Shown here one piece after another: positions 25,488 through 33,524 of a DNA stretch of 36,492 bases; the first letter of the stretch is position 1; every line of letters begins with the position of its first letter. The notes beneath the pieces are model-generated. The model was not told the origin of the DNA. It saw only the letters and a list, made by a program, of their open reading frames with translations, and did no database searches. The stretch lies in contig JAUIEE010000003.1 in NCBI GenBank assembly GCA_030428965.1, positions 1 to 36,492 of the forward strand, written 5' to 3'. The stretch comes from a bacterium (GTDB lineage Bacteria; Planctomycetota; UBA1135; GCA-002686595). The position numbers were made by a program, and so were the translations under genes.

Positions 25488-26947
25488 TTTCGCGCGGAGT
25501 GTTGGAGACTTTTTTGCTTGGCGGGGGAGTAAGTGCTGTTCAGCCCGCCCTCGATGGGACGAGCCAGGAGGAGCCCACGGAAATCGAATTCGATCTGGTC
25601 GTTGCGGATGTTCCGCACGATCAGCTCGTCGCCGATGAGCTCTCCTTCTGAAACGGGGAACCCGTTGATCAAGGCAACGGGGCGGCGGTCCTCGTAGATT
25701 GCGATACCACCAATGCTCAGCTCGATCTCCTCGAAGGAGAGGACGGTCTTGGCGAGCACTTCGAGCTCGCGCAGGGCCTGAACGAGCGGTCGCTTGAACT
25801 CGTCTCGCTCCGCGATGGCAAGTCGCGGTTCGAGGGCCTTGTAGGCATCGAGAGCAAGCTCGTATTCATGGAAGTCGATGTGCCGCGCCATGCTCTGGGC
25901 CGCCTCGCGAAGGGCAGCCACGCTGGGCCCAGGCCGACTTCCGTCACCATCGGTCATCTTCGAGCGCAGGTCGTCGGCGACGGCGAGCACGTACTTGTCG
26001 AAGCGACGGCTGGCGGGGATGAAGGAGAGCTGTCCGGACGACTCGACGCGACGCGCCTCCTCGTCCAGGATGGCCAGCGCCTCCTCCAGGGCGGCGCGCG
26101 CCTTCATTTCGGCGATCAGGTTCTCGGCCTGCCCCACCTGCTCCCAGAGCTCGGCTGCGGCCTCGGCCTTCTCGACCATCTCGTCGACGATGGCGATCTG
26201 CTGCTCGATCGAGATGAAGTCGCCCTCGGGGTTGCGGGGCACCCTCGGATCGACCCAGGGGTCCCTTCGGCCGCGAGCGCCACGGTACTGGTAGCTCGGA
26301 ACCTGAAGCTCGGCCGTGCGCTTGGAGATCTCGCTGATCAGGAGGTCACGCTTGCGCTCGTACTGATCGATCTTGACCGTCTCGCTGCCGGCCTTGGGGG
26401 CGTACACGTACGTCTCCAGGTCCAGCGTGATGCGGTGGCGAGGGATCTCGGTCGGATTCTTCTGGCGCCGGGCAGCCGACAGCTTGAATGCGGTGATGGC
26501 CATGAAGCGCGAGTGGCTCTCCACCCGGTCCATGAAGGAGAGCAGCTGGAAGATGTCGGCTTCCATGTTCAGGGTGTAGCCGACGCGCTGGAACTCCTTG
26601 TTGTCCTTGTCCGCCCGGGAAGCCTTCTGCAGCTTCATGCCGGAGATCGAGACGTTCGACTCTTCCTCGAACTGCTGCAGGGTGCGAACGAAGTTGTTCA
26701 CGTCCTCCTGGTCCGAGAGGATTTCCTTGATCGTGGTGTCGGTCTCACGCTGGATGATGACCTCTTTGACGAGGTCCGGCGTGGTCTTGATCAGCTCACG
26801 GGCGTCGGCGATCTGGCCGCGCACGCGCTCTGCCTCGGCCCGACGCTCCTTGATCGTCTCCTTCTGGAAGTAGATCAGGGCGCCGATTCCGCCGGCGATC
26901 AGGACGCTGAGCGCGCCGAGAATGATCCATTTCTTCTTCTCGTTCAC
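25484..26947 (-). CDS. pilO: PilO-like pilus assembly protein, possibly fused to a PilP-like domain
   Basis: Inner-membrane alignment protein of the type IV pilus. It has 487 residues where PilO usually has about 200. The GTG at 26947 overlaps the pilN stop by four bases (GTGA). A membrane helix lies at 7-27, then a coiled coil to about 95, then a PilO-like ferredoxin fold (NVSISGMKL, QLLSFMDRVESHSRFMAI; about 98-185). After RDPW (228-231), a motif also found in PilP, comes a long helical, Ala/Glu-rich section (245-400) and a small beta-rich end (405-458, ALINGFPVSEGELIG) that resembles the PilP/GspC homology region. As no separate pilP gene precedes the secretin, a PilO-PilP fusion is a reasonable inference, not proof. 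Confidence 0.82.
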   Translation of the reverse strand: MNEKKKWIILGALSVLIAGGIGALIYFQKETIKERRAEAERVRGQIADARELIKTTPDLVKEVIIQRETDTTIKEILSDQEDVNNFVRTLQQFEEESNVSISGMKLQKASRADKDNKEFQRVGYTLNMEADIFQLLSFMDRVESHSRFMAITAFKLSAARRQKNPTEIPRHRITLDLETYVYAPKAGSETVKIDQYERKRDLLISEISKRTAELQVPSYQYRGARGRRDPWVDPRVPRNPEGDFISIEQQIAIVDEMVEKAEAAAELWEQVGQAENLIAEMKARAALEEALAILDEEARRVESSGQLSFIPASRRFDKYVLAVADDLRSKMTDGDGSRPGPSVAALREAAQSMARHIDFHEYELALDAYKALEPRLAIAERDEFKRPLVQALRELEVLAKTVLSFEEIELSIGGIAIYEDRRPVALINGFPVSEGELIGDELIVRNIRNDQIEFDFRGLLLARPIEGGLNSTYSPAKQKSLQHSARK

Positions 26948-27585
26948 GGCTGCTCCCTCCTTCTCTCCTCAGGGGCCTTCAGCCCGAGCTCGAGCGGGAA
27001 ACTCCACACGGCCGAGGGGACGAGCTCCTCGTCGTAGTTGCTCTGGGAGCCTTCGGGGCGCCCGGGCTTCATGAAGTCGTAGATGAAGTTGGACTCCTCG
27101 ACGTCCTCGAGGAAGTTGGCCACGTGGGCGAAGTTGTCCGATCCGGAGAAGCCCTTGGCTTCCAGACGGCCGAACTCGTTGTTGCGCTTGTTCTCGCGCT
27201 GGTCCACGTTGAGGGAATCGAACCAAACGAGGTACTTCTCGCCATCGCCGCCGATGTTGACGATGTCGACGAGCTCGTCGGTCTTGCGGGTCCACGAGAC
27301 GCGGCTGTTGGTCACGGTCGCCAACATCTCTTCACGAGCGTTGAAGACGGCGGACTCCTTCTCCAAGTCGTGGTGATACTTCACCTGACCCTCCAGGCCC
27401 TGGAAGGTGTCCTGCAGGACGGAGAGTTCGGACTTCACCTCGGCGGCGACGCCGAAGGCCGTCCAGCACCACCAGGCCACGAGGCTCGTGTTGATGGCCA
27501 CCGACGCGACGGTCGCGACCATGAACTTGAACGGCGTTCGCTGCTTCTGCCGGTATTCCTCCGGCAACAGGTCTATGAGAATCAT
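26944..27585 (-). CDS. pilN: PilN-like pilus assembly protein
   Basis: Inner-membrane partner of PilM and PilO, 213 residues. It begins MILIDLLPEEYR, the PilN N-terminal motif (I-N-L-L-P type) that in characterised systems inserts into a groove of PilM. One membrane helix lies at about 22-47, then a coiled coil and a periplasmic domain with a conserved end (FANFLED-like segment VANFLEDVEESNFI). The ATG overlaps the pilM stop (ATGA), and its own stop overlaps the pilO start. Asp replaces the usual Asn at position 5 of the motif. Confidence 0.9.
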   Translation of the reverse strand: MILIDLLPEEYRQKQRTPFKFMVATVASVAINTSLVAWWCWTAFGVAAEVKSELSVLQDTFQGLEGQVKYHHDLEKESAVFNAREEMLATVTNSRVSWTRKTDELVDIVNIGGDGEKYLVWFDSLNVDQRENKRNNEFGRLEAKGFSGSDNFAHVANFLEDVEESNFIYDFMKPGRPEGSQSNYDEELVPSAVWSFPLELGLKAPEERRREQP

Positions 27586-28505
27586 GCTGCGCGCACCCTC
27601 GATGCGAGACCGATGGCCACCGCGAGTGACGGTGCACAGGCCTCCAGTTCTTCGACGTCGACACGGTCCGCGGCCACCCTGAGACCCTCGAGGGGATTCC
27701 AGGTCCGGGCGGTTCGACCGATCGCTTGCTCAATGAAAGACACGGCTCCGGGGGCCATGGAGCCTCCCCCGGAGAGAAGGACCTCGTCCACGCGCAGGCC
27801 CTCCCTGTTCTCGACGTAGTCCAGCGAGAGGGAGATCTCGCTGACGAGGTCCTCCAGCACGGGGGTGATGGCCCGCCCGACCTCGGCCTCGCGGCCCTCG
27901 GCCTCGCGCTTGATCGTCTCGGCCTCGATGTCCACCAGGGCGATGGCGCGCTCCTCCTCCTCGAGCTCCGCGTCGTCCAGACCGCACAGCTCCCAAGCAT
28001 TCGCCAGGGCGAAGACGTCCACGTCCACGGCCATCGGGTTCAGCCCGTGGCGGTTGATCTCGTTGACCTGCTCCTGGACGGCGGAGGTGCGGCAGGCGGC
28101 CAGGACGACCGACATCTGCTCGCCGTTGCTGCCGTCGTCGGAAGCGTTGGGGGGCTCCCGCCGCAGGGGTTGGCAGTCGAGCACGACCTCGTCGGCGTCG
28201 AACGGCAGGTACTTGTCCGACTCGAAACGAATGGCCTGTCTCAGCTCCGAATCGGACATCTTGACCATGGTGATGTAGCGCACGACCACGGACTGTCCGG
28301 ATACCGAAGTGACGACGTTCTTGTTCTTGAAGTGACCGTTCTGGAAGACCTGGGTGATCGCTTCGGCGCGATCCCCGCCGGGAGTGATCTCCGAGCGGGC
28401 GAAACCCGTAATGACCGGCTCAGAACCGTCCAGGGTGATCTCCACGGCCTTGACGACCTGGCCACCCAAGTCGAGACCGATGATGCTTTTGTTCTTGCGG
28501 AACAC
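27582..28505 (-). CDS. pilM: PilM-like pilus assembly ATPase-fold protein, apparently internally shortened
   Basis: Cytoplasmic actin-like protein that binds the PilN N-terminus. The GTG at 28505 has GAGG five bases upstream and gives 307 residues; PilM is usually near 350. The start FRKNKSIIGLDLGGQVVKAVEI is the phosphate-1 segment, and SDKYLPFD and YVENREGL regions are typical. In most PilM proteins LVDIG is followed by about 45 residues, including a conserved Gly-Gly, before EAE. Here LVDI (190-193) is joined directly to EAETIKR, in frame, so the second phosphate region seems lost. LSGGGSMAPG near 253 is intact. It is the first gene of the pilus operon. Confidence 0.88.
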   Translation of the reverse strand: MFRKNKSIIGLDLGGQVVKAVEITLDGSEPVITGFARSEITPGGDRAEAITQVFQNGHFKNKNVVTSVSGQSVVVRYITMVKMSDSELRQAIRFESDKYLPFDADEVVLDCQPLRREPPNASDDGSNGEQMSVVLAACRTSAVQEQVNEINRHGLNPMAVDVDVFALANAWELCGLDDAELEEEERAIALVDIEAETIKREAEGREAEVGRAITPVLEDLVSEISLSLDYVENREGLRVDEVLLSGGGSMAPGAVSFIEQAIGRTARTWNPLEGLRVAADRVDVEELEACAPSLAVAIGLASRVRAA

Positions 28506-28529
28506 GTGTGCCTCGCGGGGAATGCGTAG

Positions 28530-28548
28530 GAGGAGGTGGGGCCTCCTC
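28530..28548 (-). promoter_or_regulatory. Hairpin in the pilM leader containing a Shine-Dalgarno-like sequence
   Basis: The minus strand reads GAGGAGG, CCCCA loop, CCTCCTC: a 7-bp stem 25-43 nt upstream of the pilM GTG. One arm is a strong ribosome-site-like sequence locked in the stem, while the probable working GAGG lies nearer the start. A control role is speculative. Confidence 0.35.
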
Positions 28549-28652
28549 GGGTACGATCGTTCGCAAGGCCTTTCGGCGAGGACCCGCCAGGAGCTGGAGG
28601 GTTTTGAGCCCCCCGGAGCCAAGAAAAGAGGCCCGTAGCCACTCGCCGGGCC

Positions 28653-28669
28653 GCGGAAAGACTTTCCGC
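28653..28669. repeat. 17-bp perfect palindrome between the HPr gene and pilM
   Basis: GCGGAAAGACTTTCCGC: eight-base arms around one central base, 58 bp past the HPr stop and about 150 bp upstream of pilM. It could be a transcription-factor operator for the pilus operon or a short terminator hairpin. Confidence 0.35.
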
Positions 28670-28726
28670 CCTGGCCGATCGCGCCGCAGTCACGGGCTCG
28701 CCGCCCGTCGGTGCCCTGGACCCGCC

Positions 28727-29011
28727 TCAGCTCAGGGGGTCGATTTCCTCTCCGAATCCTTCGGCGAAGAGGCGCTCGAGGGCCTCGACCAGGCTCTCCG
28801 CATCCGCGCCCCAGGCGCGCAGCTCGAGCTCGACCCCCGACGCCGCGCTGAGGGTCATGAGCTCGAGGATGCTCTTCCCGTTGACCTCCCGCTCGCCGGA
28901 GCGCACCCGGAACTCGCTACCGTACTCGAGCGCCGTCGACACGATGGAGTGGCAGGGCCTGGCGTGGAGGCCTTGGCGGTTGACGATGCGAACCGTTTTG
29001 CGAACTTCCAA
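28727..29011 (-). CDS. ptsH: HPr-family phosphocarrier protein
   Basis: Phosphocarrier of the phosphotransferase system, 94 residues. The active histidine is in GLHARP (His16) and the regulatory-serine site is present in VNGKSI (Ser47). The TTG at 29011 is the only suitable start near the usual HPr N-terminus; no strong ribosome site precedes it. It follows the EIIA gene by 32 bp. No sugar permease or enzyme I is nearby, so a regulatory (nitrogen-type) PTS role is more likely than sugar uptake. Ser47 would need an HPr kinase, which is not in this window. Confidence 0.88.
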   Translation of the reverse strand: MEVRKTVRIVNRQGLHARPCHSIVSTALEYGSEFRVRSGEREVNGKSILELMTLSAASGVELELRAWGADAESLVEALERLFAEGFGEEIDPLS

Positions 29012-29043
29012 GCGAAGCCCCCGGTTGGGAAGACGCCCTGAGC

Positions 29044-29538
29044 TCAGGCTCCGGCCATCTCCTTCAGGAGATCGACCAGCTCGGTGCGATTCGACGCGGC
29101 GCGGGCAAAGTTCCGGAAGTCTCCGTCCCGGCCCAGCTGGGAGATCCAGCGCATCATGTCCAGGTGGCGGTCCGGGTCGAACTTCTCGCTCGGGCGAGCA
29201 GGTCGAAGGACCGTGAAGAACAGGTGGACCAAGGAGCCGTCCAGGGAGCTCCACTCGACCCCATCGTTGTGCACCGAGAGACTCACGACCACCTTCTCGA
29301 GGCCGCTCAGCTTGATGTGTGGGATGGCGACGTTCTGCCCCACACCGGTCGATGCGAGGCGCTCCCGCTCGATCATGGCCTCCTGGGCGGCACTCGCCAG
29401 TTTGGAGGGCAGTTGCTTGGCTTTGACCAGGTTGGAAGTCAGTTCTTCGAAGACCTCTTCCTGGGTCGTCCCCCCTAGCTTGACGCTGCACGCAGAGGGT
29501 TTGAAAAGCTTCCAGTAGTCCATTTGCTGGGTTTGCAT
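29044..29538 (-). CDS. ptsN: PTS EIIA (fructose/nitrogen type) regulatory protein
   Basis: EIIA domain protein of 164 residues, the family that includes PtsN (EIIA-Ntr). The phosphorylatable histidine is in GQNVAIPHIK (His74), preceded by the usual REAxxSTGVG-like motif (RERLASTGVG). The ATG at 29538 is used; an in-frame ATG at 29523 is also possible, and neither has a clear ribosome site. Its neighbours (hpf, rpoN one gene further, HPr gene downstream) are the classic EIIA-Ntr context. It probably passes phosphate state to regulatory targets; which ones cannot be seen here. Confidence 0.92.
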   Translation of the reverse strand: MQTQQMDYWKLFKPSACSVKLGGTTQEEVFEELTSNLVKAKQLPSKLASAAQEAMIERERLASTGVGQNVAIPHIKLSGLEKVVVSLSVHNDGVEWSSLDGSLVHLFFTVLRPARPSEKFDPDRHLDMMRWISQLGRDGDFRNFARAASNRTELVDLLKEMAGA

Positions 29539-29578
29539 CGGCGCACGCCGGGGTCGAACTCGGGGGGGTGGATTCCCG

Positions 29579-29607
29579 AGCCTAGCACAATCGGGCCCCT
29601 GGATGAA
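29579..29607 (-). promoter_or_regulatory. Weak candidate promoter for ptsN-HPr
   Basis: On the minus strand TTCATC (29607-29602), 17 bp, TAGGCT (29584-29579), with TGC just before the -10 making an extended -10. Each hexamer matches only three consensus bases. It sits about 40 bp upstream of the ptsN ATG. Confidence 0.28.
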
Positions 29608-29671
29608 CGGCCGGGCGGGCGAGGGAGACCGGCCGAACTCGTCTTCCGGCGGCCTCCCCCGCTCCGGGCCC

Positions 29672-29977
29672 CTAAGCCCGCAGCTTGCGTCGGGCCTTCA
29701 GCTTCTCCTTGTGGCGCCGGAGGACTCGCCCCATGCGCTCCACGGCATCCTCCAGGGCCATGTGAATCGACTCCTTGCGGGCATCGACGACCAGGACGAC
29801 ACCACGCCCGACGTTGGCGATGAGCTCGGCTCGATGGTCGTCGTGCTGTCTCTCCAGAACTGCCCTGATCGAGACGGTCCCGTCGTAGAACTTGACCAGC
29901 TGCTGCAGCTTGGTGGCGACGTGGTCTCGGATCCGAGTGGGGTACTCATTGTGGAGAATGGCCACTTGGGTCTTCAT
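29672..29977 (-). CDS. hpf: Ribosome hibernation promoting factor (short form)
   Basis: Binds the 30S subunit and inactivates ribosomes in slow growth. The 101-residue product has the HPF/YfiA fold: start VAILHNEYPTRIRDHV, and DDHRAELIANVGRGVVLVVDARKESIHMALEDAVERM. It lacks the C-terminal dimerisation domain of long HPF, so it is the short type, usually paired with another factor for 100S dimers. The ATG at 29977 has an excellent ribosome site (AAGGAGG, six bases upstream), the best in this window. Located between truA and ptsN, close to rpoN, as in many proteobacteria. Confidence 0.9.
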   Translation of the reverse strand: MKTQVAILHNEYPTRIRDHVATKLQQLVKFYDGTVSIRAVLERQHDDHRAELIANVGRGVVLVVDARKESIHMALEDAVERMGRVLRRHKEKLKARRKLRA

Positions 29978-30328
29978 GCACTTCCTCCTTGGCGTCGATC
30001 AGCGGTGATTGGACTTCGGCCGGTACGAACGCCTGCGACTTCGTCGGAAGTTCGCGCTCCCCCAGGCCCCGGGATCCCCATCGACAGACGGGGTCCCCGA
30101 AACCAAGCGAAGACGACTTTCGTTGTGGGCCGTGGGACCCACGCGGGCCTACCCCGCATCGAGGCCGAAGATCCCGTCGGCGCGGCGTCCGCCCGACGTC
30201 GGTCTGCCCCAGCAGAGGGCACGCTTCGACCAACCGCAAAGTCCATGGGGTGTAAGACTCACCTTCGCTCCAGCCCCCCGTTCGGTCAAGGTCACTTCCG
30301 GGATCCCGATCCCCACCCCGGCCTGGGG
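29978..30328. other. 351-bp gap between truA and hpf
   Basis: Apart from the hpf ribosome site at its left end I see no supported gene or convincing promoter. Several short palindromes (such as CGGGATCCCG near 30299-30308) occur, as expected in GC-rich sequence. Open frames here lack a start signal and family resemblance. Confidence 0.5.
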
Positions 30329-31114
30329 TCACCCGAAGAAGCCTGCCCGGCGCACGCCGGTCCCCTGGAAGCAAGGCTCGGGATAGAGGACCCGGCGCAG
30401 GTAGAGCCCCGCAGCCGGGGCCGTCGGACCGGCCAGGGAGCGGCGACGGGCCGCGAGCACGTCCTGGACCGCGTCGGGCTCCATGCGGCCTCGCCCCACC
30501 TCCAGCAGGGTCCCGGCCAACGTACGCACCATGTTGTAGAGGAAGCCGTCCCCTTGGAGCACGAGGGCGAACGCGTCCCGCCGTGCGACCACATGAATCG
30601 CCTGCAGCGTACGCACGTTGGACTTGCGCGGCGAACCTGCGTTGGCGAACGAGCTGAAATCGTGGGTTCCCAGGAGCCAGCCTGCCCCCTGGCGCACTCG
30701 GTCCAGGTCCAGGCGGTCGGGCACCCAGTGCATGTAGGCCTCCCCCATCGGAGGCCGAAAGCGCGTGGTCCGAACCAGGTACGCGTAGCGCTTTCCCCGC
30801 GCGCTGTGCTGGGCGTGGAAGTCCTCGGGACAGGTCTCGGCCTCCAGCACCACGACTCCGGGAGGAAGGTGGGCGTTGAGGGCGAAGGGCAGCCGATCGT
30901 CCCTCAGGCGCGTCTCGCTGTGGAAGCTGGCCACCTGGCCCATCGCGTGGACGCCGGTATCGGTTCGGCCGGAACCGAAGACGACCACCCGGTGCCCGGA
31001 AAGGACTTCCAGGGCTTCCTCGAGCACCTCCTGGACGGACAGGAAGCCGGCTTGGCGCTGCCATCCGAAGAACTGCGAGCCGTCGTAGGCGATTCGAACG
31101 CGGATGTTCCTCAT
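30329..31114 (-). CDS. truA: tRNA pseudouridine(38-40) synthase
   Basis: Makes pseudouridine at positions 38-40 in the anticodon arm of many tRNAs. The 261-residue length is normal. The catalytic aspartate is in GRTDTGVHA (Asp52). Further family blocks: IAYDGSQFFGWQRQ at the start, SARGKRYAYLVR, HDFSSFANAG and GFLYNMVRTLAGTLLEVG. The ATG at 31114 lies 37 bp after the rpoN stop without a clear ribosome site. Its place between rpoN and hpf separates two genes that often sit together. Confidence 0.97.
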   Translation of the reverse strand: MRNIRVRIAYDGSQFFGWQRQAGFLSVQEVLEEALEVLSGHRVVVFGSGRTDTGVHAMGQVASFHSETRLRDDRLPFALNAHLPPGVVVLEAETCPEDFHAQHSARGKRYAYLVRTTRFRPPMGEAYMHWVPDRLDLDRVRQGAGWLLGTHDFSSFANAGSPRKSNVRTLQAIHVVARRDAFALVLQGDGFLYNMVRTLAGTLLEVGRGRMEPDAVQDVLAARRRSLAGPTAPAAGLYLRRVLYPEPCFQGTGVRRAGFFG

Positions 31115-31151
31115 GGGGCGGGAGGGCCGCGGGCCCTACCGGCCGAGGGAC

Positions 31152-32492
31152 TCAGTACTTGCGGCGGCGGTAGGAGCTCGGGATGCCCAGCTCCTTACGG
31201 TACTTCGCCACGGTGCGACGGGCGAGCTTGACCCCCTGCGCCCCGAGGGCCTCGACCACTTCGTCGTCGGACAGGGGGGCCCGAGGGTCTTCCTCCGCGA
31301 ACACGCGCCGCACCACCTCGCGTACGTCTTCCCGGGCCGTTCCCTCGTCTCCACCGGCCGCGGCCTGGAAGAAGTGACGCAGGGGGAAGGTGCCCCAGGG
31401 TGTCTCGGCGAACTTGCCCGAGACCGCACGGCTGACGGTGCTGACGTGCAGGTCGAGCTCCTCGGCCACCGCCGTCATGCGCAGGGGCGAGAGGTGGCCC
31501 GGGCCCTCGTCCAGGAAGGGGCGCTGGTGGTTGAAGACGTAGACCGCGATGCGTTGCAGGGTGCGCCGCCGCTGCTCGACCGCGTCCATGACCCAGCGCG
31601 CCTGCTCCAGCTTCTCCCGCAGGTAGCGACGAACGTCCGCCGCCTGCTCGCGGTCCCTGGCCAGCTGCGCCACCCCCTCGTCGATCGAGAGCGCCGGCAG
31701 GCCCGACTGATCGATCAGGATCTCGTACCCCTCGTCCTTGGGACGCACGAGCACCTCGGGACGAATGGGGGGCTGGGACTCTCCCCCGAGCCGACGCCCG
31801 GGTGAGGGATCGAGCTCCCGCAGGCGGCCCAGGAGCCGGTTGAGCTCGTCGATCTCGAGGCCCATGGAGCGGGCCACCGCGGGCAGCTTGTTCTTCGCCA
31901 CGTCCTCGAGGAACTCCTCGAGCAGGCGGCACAGCTCGCCGTAGTCGGGGTCGTCCGGACTCAGCTGCAAGAGCAGGGTCTCCACCAGGTCCCGGCCCCC
32001 GATGCCCCGGGGCTCGACCGCCTGGACCACGGCGATCGCCCGTCCCAGGGCCCCGGCGTCTTCCCCGAGACCGGCCTCCCCCGCCATTTCCAGGAGCCGC
32101 TCGTCGGAGACGGCCAGGCAGCCGGCCGCGTCGAGGGAGCCGGCCACCAGGCGCACCCAGGGTTCGAGCTCCTGCTCGATGTCGCCCCAGGGCAGCTGCC
32201 CCAGGACCGCCTCTTCCAGCCCCGGGGCCGAGTCGGGCTGATTCTCGAGCCAGGCTCCGTGACTCTCGCTCTCCTCCCAACTCCCCCGTCTGGGGCGCGG
32301 CCCCTCGAGCTGGGACGGACCGGGGACCTCCAGGGTCAGGGTCACGTTCTCCTGGATGGCGTGGTGCAGGTAGGCCTCCAGCTCGAGGCTGGGCAGCTGG
32401 AGGACTTCGATCGACTGCAGCATGCGGGGCAGGAGCTGCATCTCCTGCTGCATGCCCTGCCGGATCTGCTGGGAGATTCCGAGGCGGGCCAT
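31152..32492 (-). CDS. rpoN: RNA polymerase sigma-54 factor
   Basis: Alternative sigma factor that needs enhancer-binding AAA+ activators and reads -24/-12 promoters. The 446-residue protein has region I (QQEMQLLPRMLQSIEVLQLP, Gln/Leu-rich), a core-binding region, a helix-turn-helix section (SPLRMTAVAEELDLHVSTVSRAVSGK) and the RpoN box ARRTVAKYRKEL (424-435). All parts needed for function are visible. It lies between recR and truA, with hpf and ptsN after, matching the common rpoN-hpf-ptsN neighbourhood. No enhancer-binding protein gene is in this window. Confidence 0.97.
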   Translation of the reverse strand: MARLGISQQIRQGMQQEMQLLPRMLQSIEVLQLPSLELEAYLHHAIQENVTLTLEVPGPSQLEGPRPRRGSWEESESHGAWLENQPDSAPGLEEAVLGQLPWGDIEQELEPWVRLVAGSLDAAGCLAVSDERLLEMAGEAGLGEDAGALGRAIAVVQAVEPRGIGGRDLVETLLLQLSPDDPDYGELCRLLEEFLEDVAKNKLPAVARSMGLEIDELNRLLGRLRELDPSPGRRLGGESQPPIRPEVLVRPKDEGYEILIDQSGLPALSIDEGVAQLARDREQAADVRRYLREKLEQARWVMDAVEQRRRTLQRIAVYVFNHQRPFLDEGPGHLSPLRMTAVAEELDLHVSTVSRAVSGKFAETPWGTFPLRHFFQAAAGGDEGTAREDVREVVRRVFAEEDPRAPLSDDEVVEALGAQGVKLARRTVAKYRKELGIPSSYRRRKY

Positions 32493-32555
32493 GGACAGCG
32501 AGCCCTATCGGACCGTCCTGGCCAGGGGTTGACCCCAAACCGCCCCCGCCGGCGT

Positions 32556-33179
32556 CTAGATGGGGTTCGCGCCGCGGCCTTCCCGGAGGAGGACCCGCCC
32601 CTCGAGGGCATCGTCCAGGACTCCCCGGTGCAGAAACTCGAGGGCACTGCCGGCCGGCAGCCCGCGGGCCAAGCGGGTGACCTTGACCCCCGCGCCGCGC
32701 CGATCGAGCTCGCGCAGCACCAGGAGAGCGGTGGCTTCCCCCTCGGCATCCGGGTCGGTCCCCAGGATCACCTCCTGGAGCTCACCGCCCGTGGCGCGCC
32801 GCAAGAGACCCTCGAGCTGAAGGTGGTGCTCCTCGGTTCCGTCGGCCGGATTCAGCGCCCCCATCAGGACGTGGTAGACCCCGTGGAAGGCGCCGGAACG
32901 CTCGACCGCCTCGACGTCCCTCGGCTCTTCCACGACGAGAACGCTCGCCCGGTTGCGCTTGGGGTCGGAGCAGATGCGGCAGGGGTCCGCGTCGGCGATG
33001 TTGAAGCACACGCCGCAGCGCCGGGTCTTCTGGACGGCCTCCTCGATCGCGACCCCGAGCTGCCTGGCACGGGAGTCCCTCAGGATGTGAAAGGAGAGTC
33101 GTTCGGCCGTCCGCCGCCCCACCCCGGGAAAGCGTTCGAAGAGCGCGATCAGGCGCTCGAGGGGTTCGGGATAGGCCAT
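32556..33179 (-). CDS. recR: Recombination protein RecR
   Basis: With RecO and RecF it loads RecA at gaps. The 207-residue length is near normal. The N-terminal helix-hairpin-helix covers FPGVGRRTAERLSF; the zinc finger has Cys55, 58, 67 and 70 (CGVC, CRIC); the Toprim domain starts at VLVVEEPRDVEA and includes GTDPDAEGEATA. The C-terminal segment with the Walker-B-like part is present. It follows ybaB by 21 bp in the conserved dnaX-ybaB-recR order. Confidence 0.97.
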   Translation of the reverse strand: MAYPEPLERLIALFERFPGVGRRTAERLSFHILRDSRARQLGVAIEEAVQKTRRCGVCFNIADADPCRICSDPKRNRASVLVVEEPRDVEAVERSGAFHGVYHVLMGALNPADGTEEHHLQLEGLLRRATGGELQEVILGTDPDAEGEATALLVLRELDRRGAGVKVTRLARGLPAGSALEFLHRGVLDDALEGRVLLREGRGANPI

Positions 33180-33200
33180 CGGTGGAAGCGCTCCTCTTCC

Positions 33201-33524
33201 TCAGAAGAGGCCGGGCAGCTGAATTCCACCTGTGACCTTGGCCATCGCTTCCTTCTCGGTCTCCTGGGCGCGCCGCAGTGCGTCCTGGACGGCGGTCTGC
33301 ACGAGATCTTCCAGGAGCTTGGGATCCGCGCCGGACAGCACCTCGGGAGCCACCTCGACCTTCTGGACCTGCTGGCGATCGGCGCTGACGTGGACCCGCA
33401 GCGCGCCCCCGCCGGCGGTTCCCTCGACGACCTCGTTGCGCAGGTCCGTCTTGACCCGATCGATTTGCCGCTGCATCTCCTGGGCCTGCTTGAGCAGGTT
33501 GCCCATGTCGCCCAGTCCGCTCAT
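33201..33524 (-). CDS. ybaB: YbaB/EbfC family nucleoid-associated protein
   Basis: Small DNA-binding protein, 107 residues, that forms tweezer-like dimers. It starts MSGLGDMGNLLKQAQEMQRQ, with the family pattern of a helix followed by a three-stranded sheet (GGGALRVHVSADRQQVQKVEV) and a C-terminal helix, ending GGIQLPGLF. The ATG overlaps the dnaX stop (ATGA), and GAGG lies nearby upstream. Coupled position between dnaX and recR is conserved in bacteria. Confidence 0.95.
   Translation of the reverse strand: MSGLGDMGNLLKQAQEMQRQIDRVKTDLRNEVVEGTAGGGALRVHVSADRQQVQKVEVAPEVLSGADPKLLEDLVQTAVQDALRRAQETEKEAMAKVTGGIQLPGLF

Noticed and set aside
29974-30246. Possible 90-residue minus-strand gene between truA and hpf
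   Set aside because: It overlaps the hpf start and its ribosome site, has no ribosome site itself, and resembles no family.
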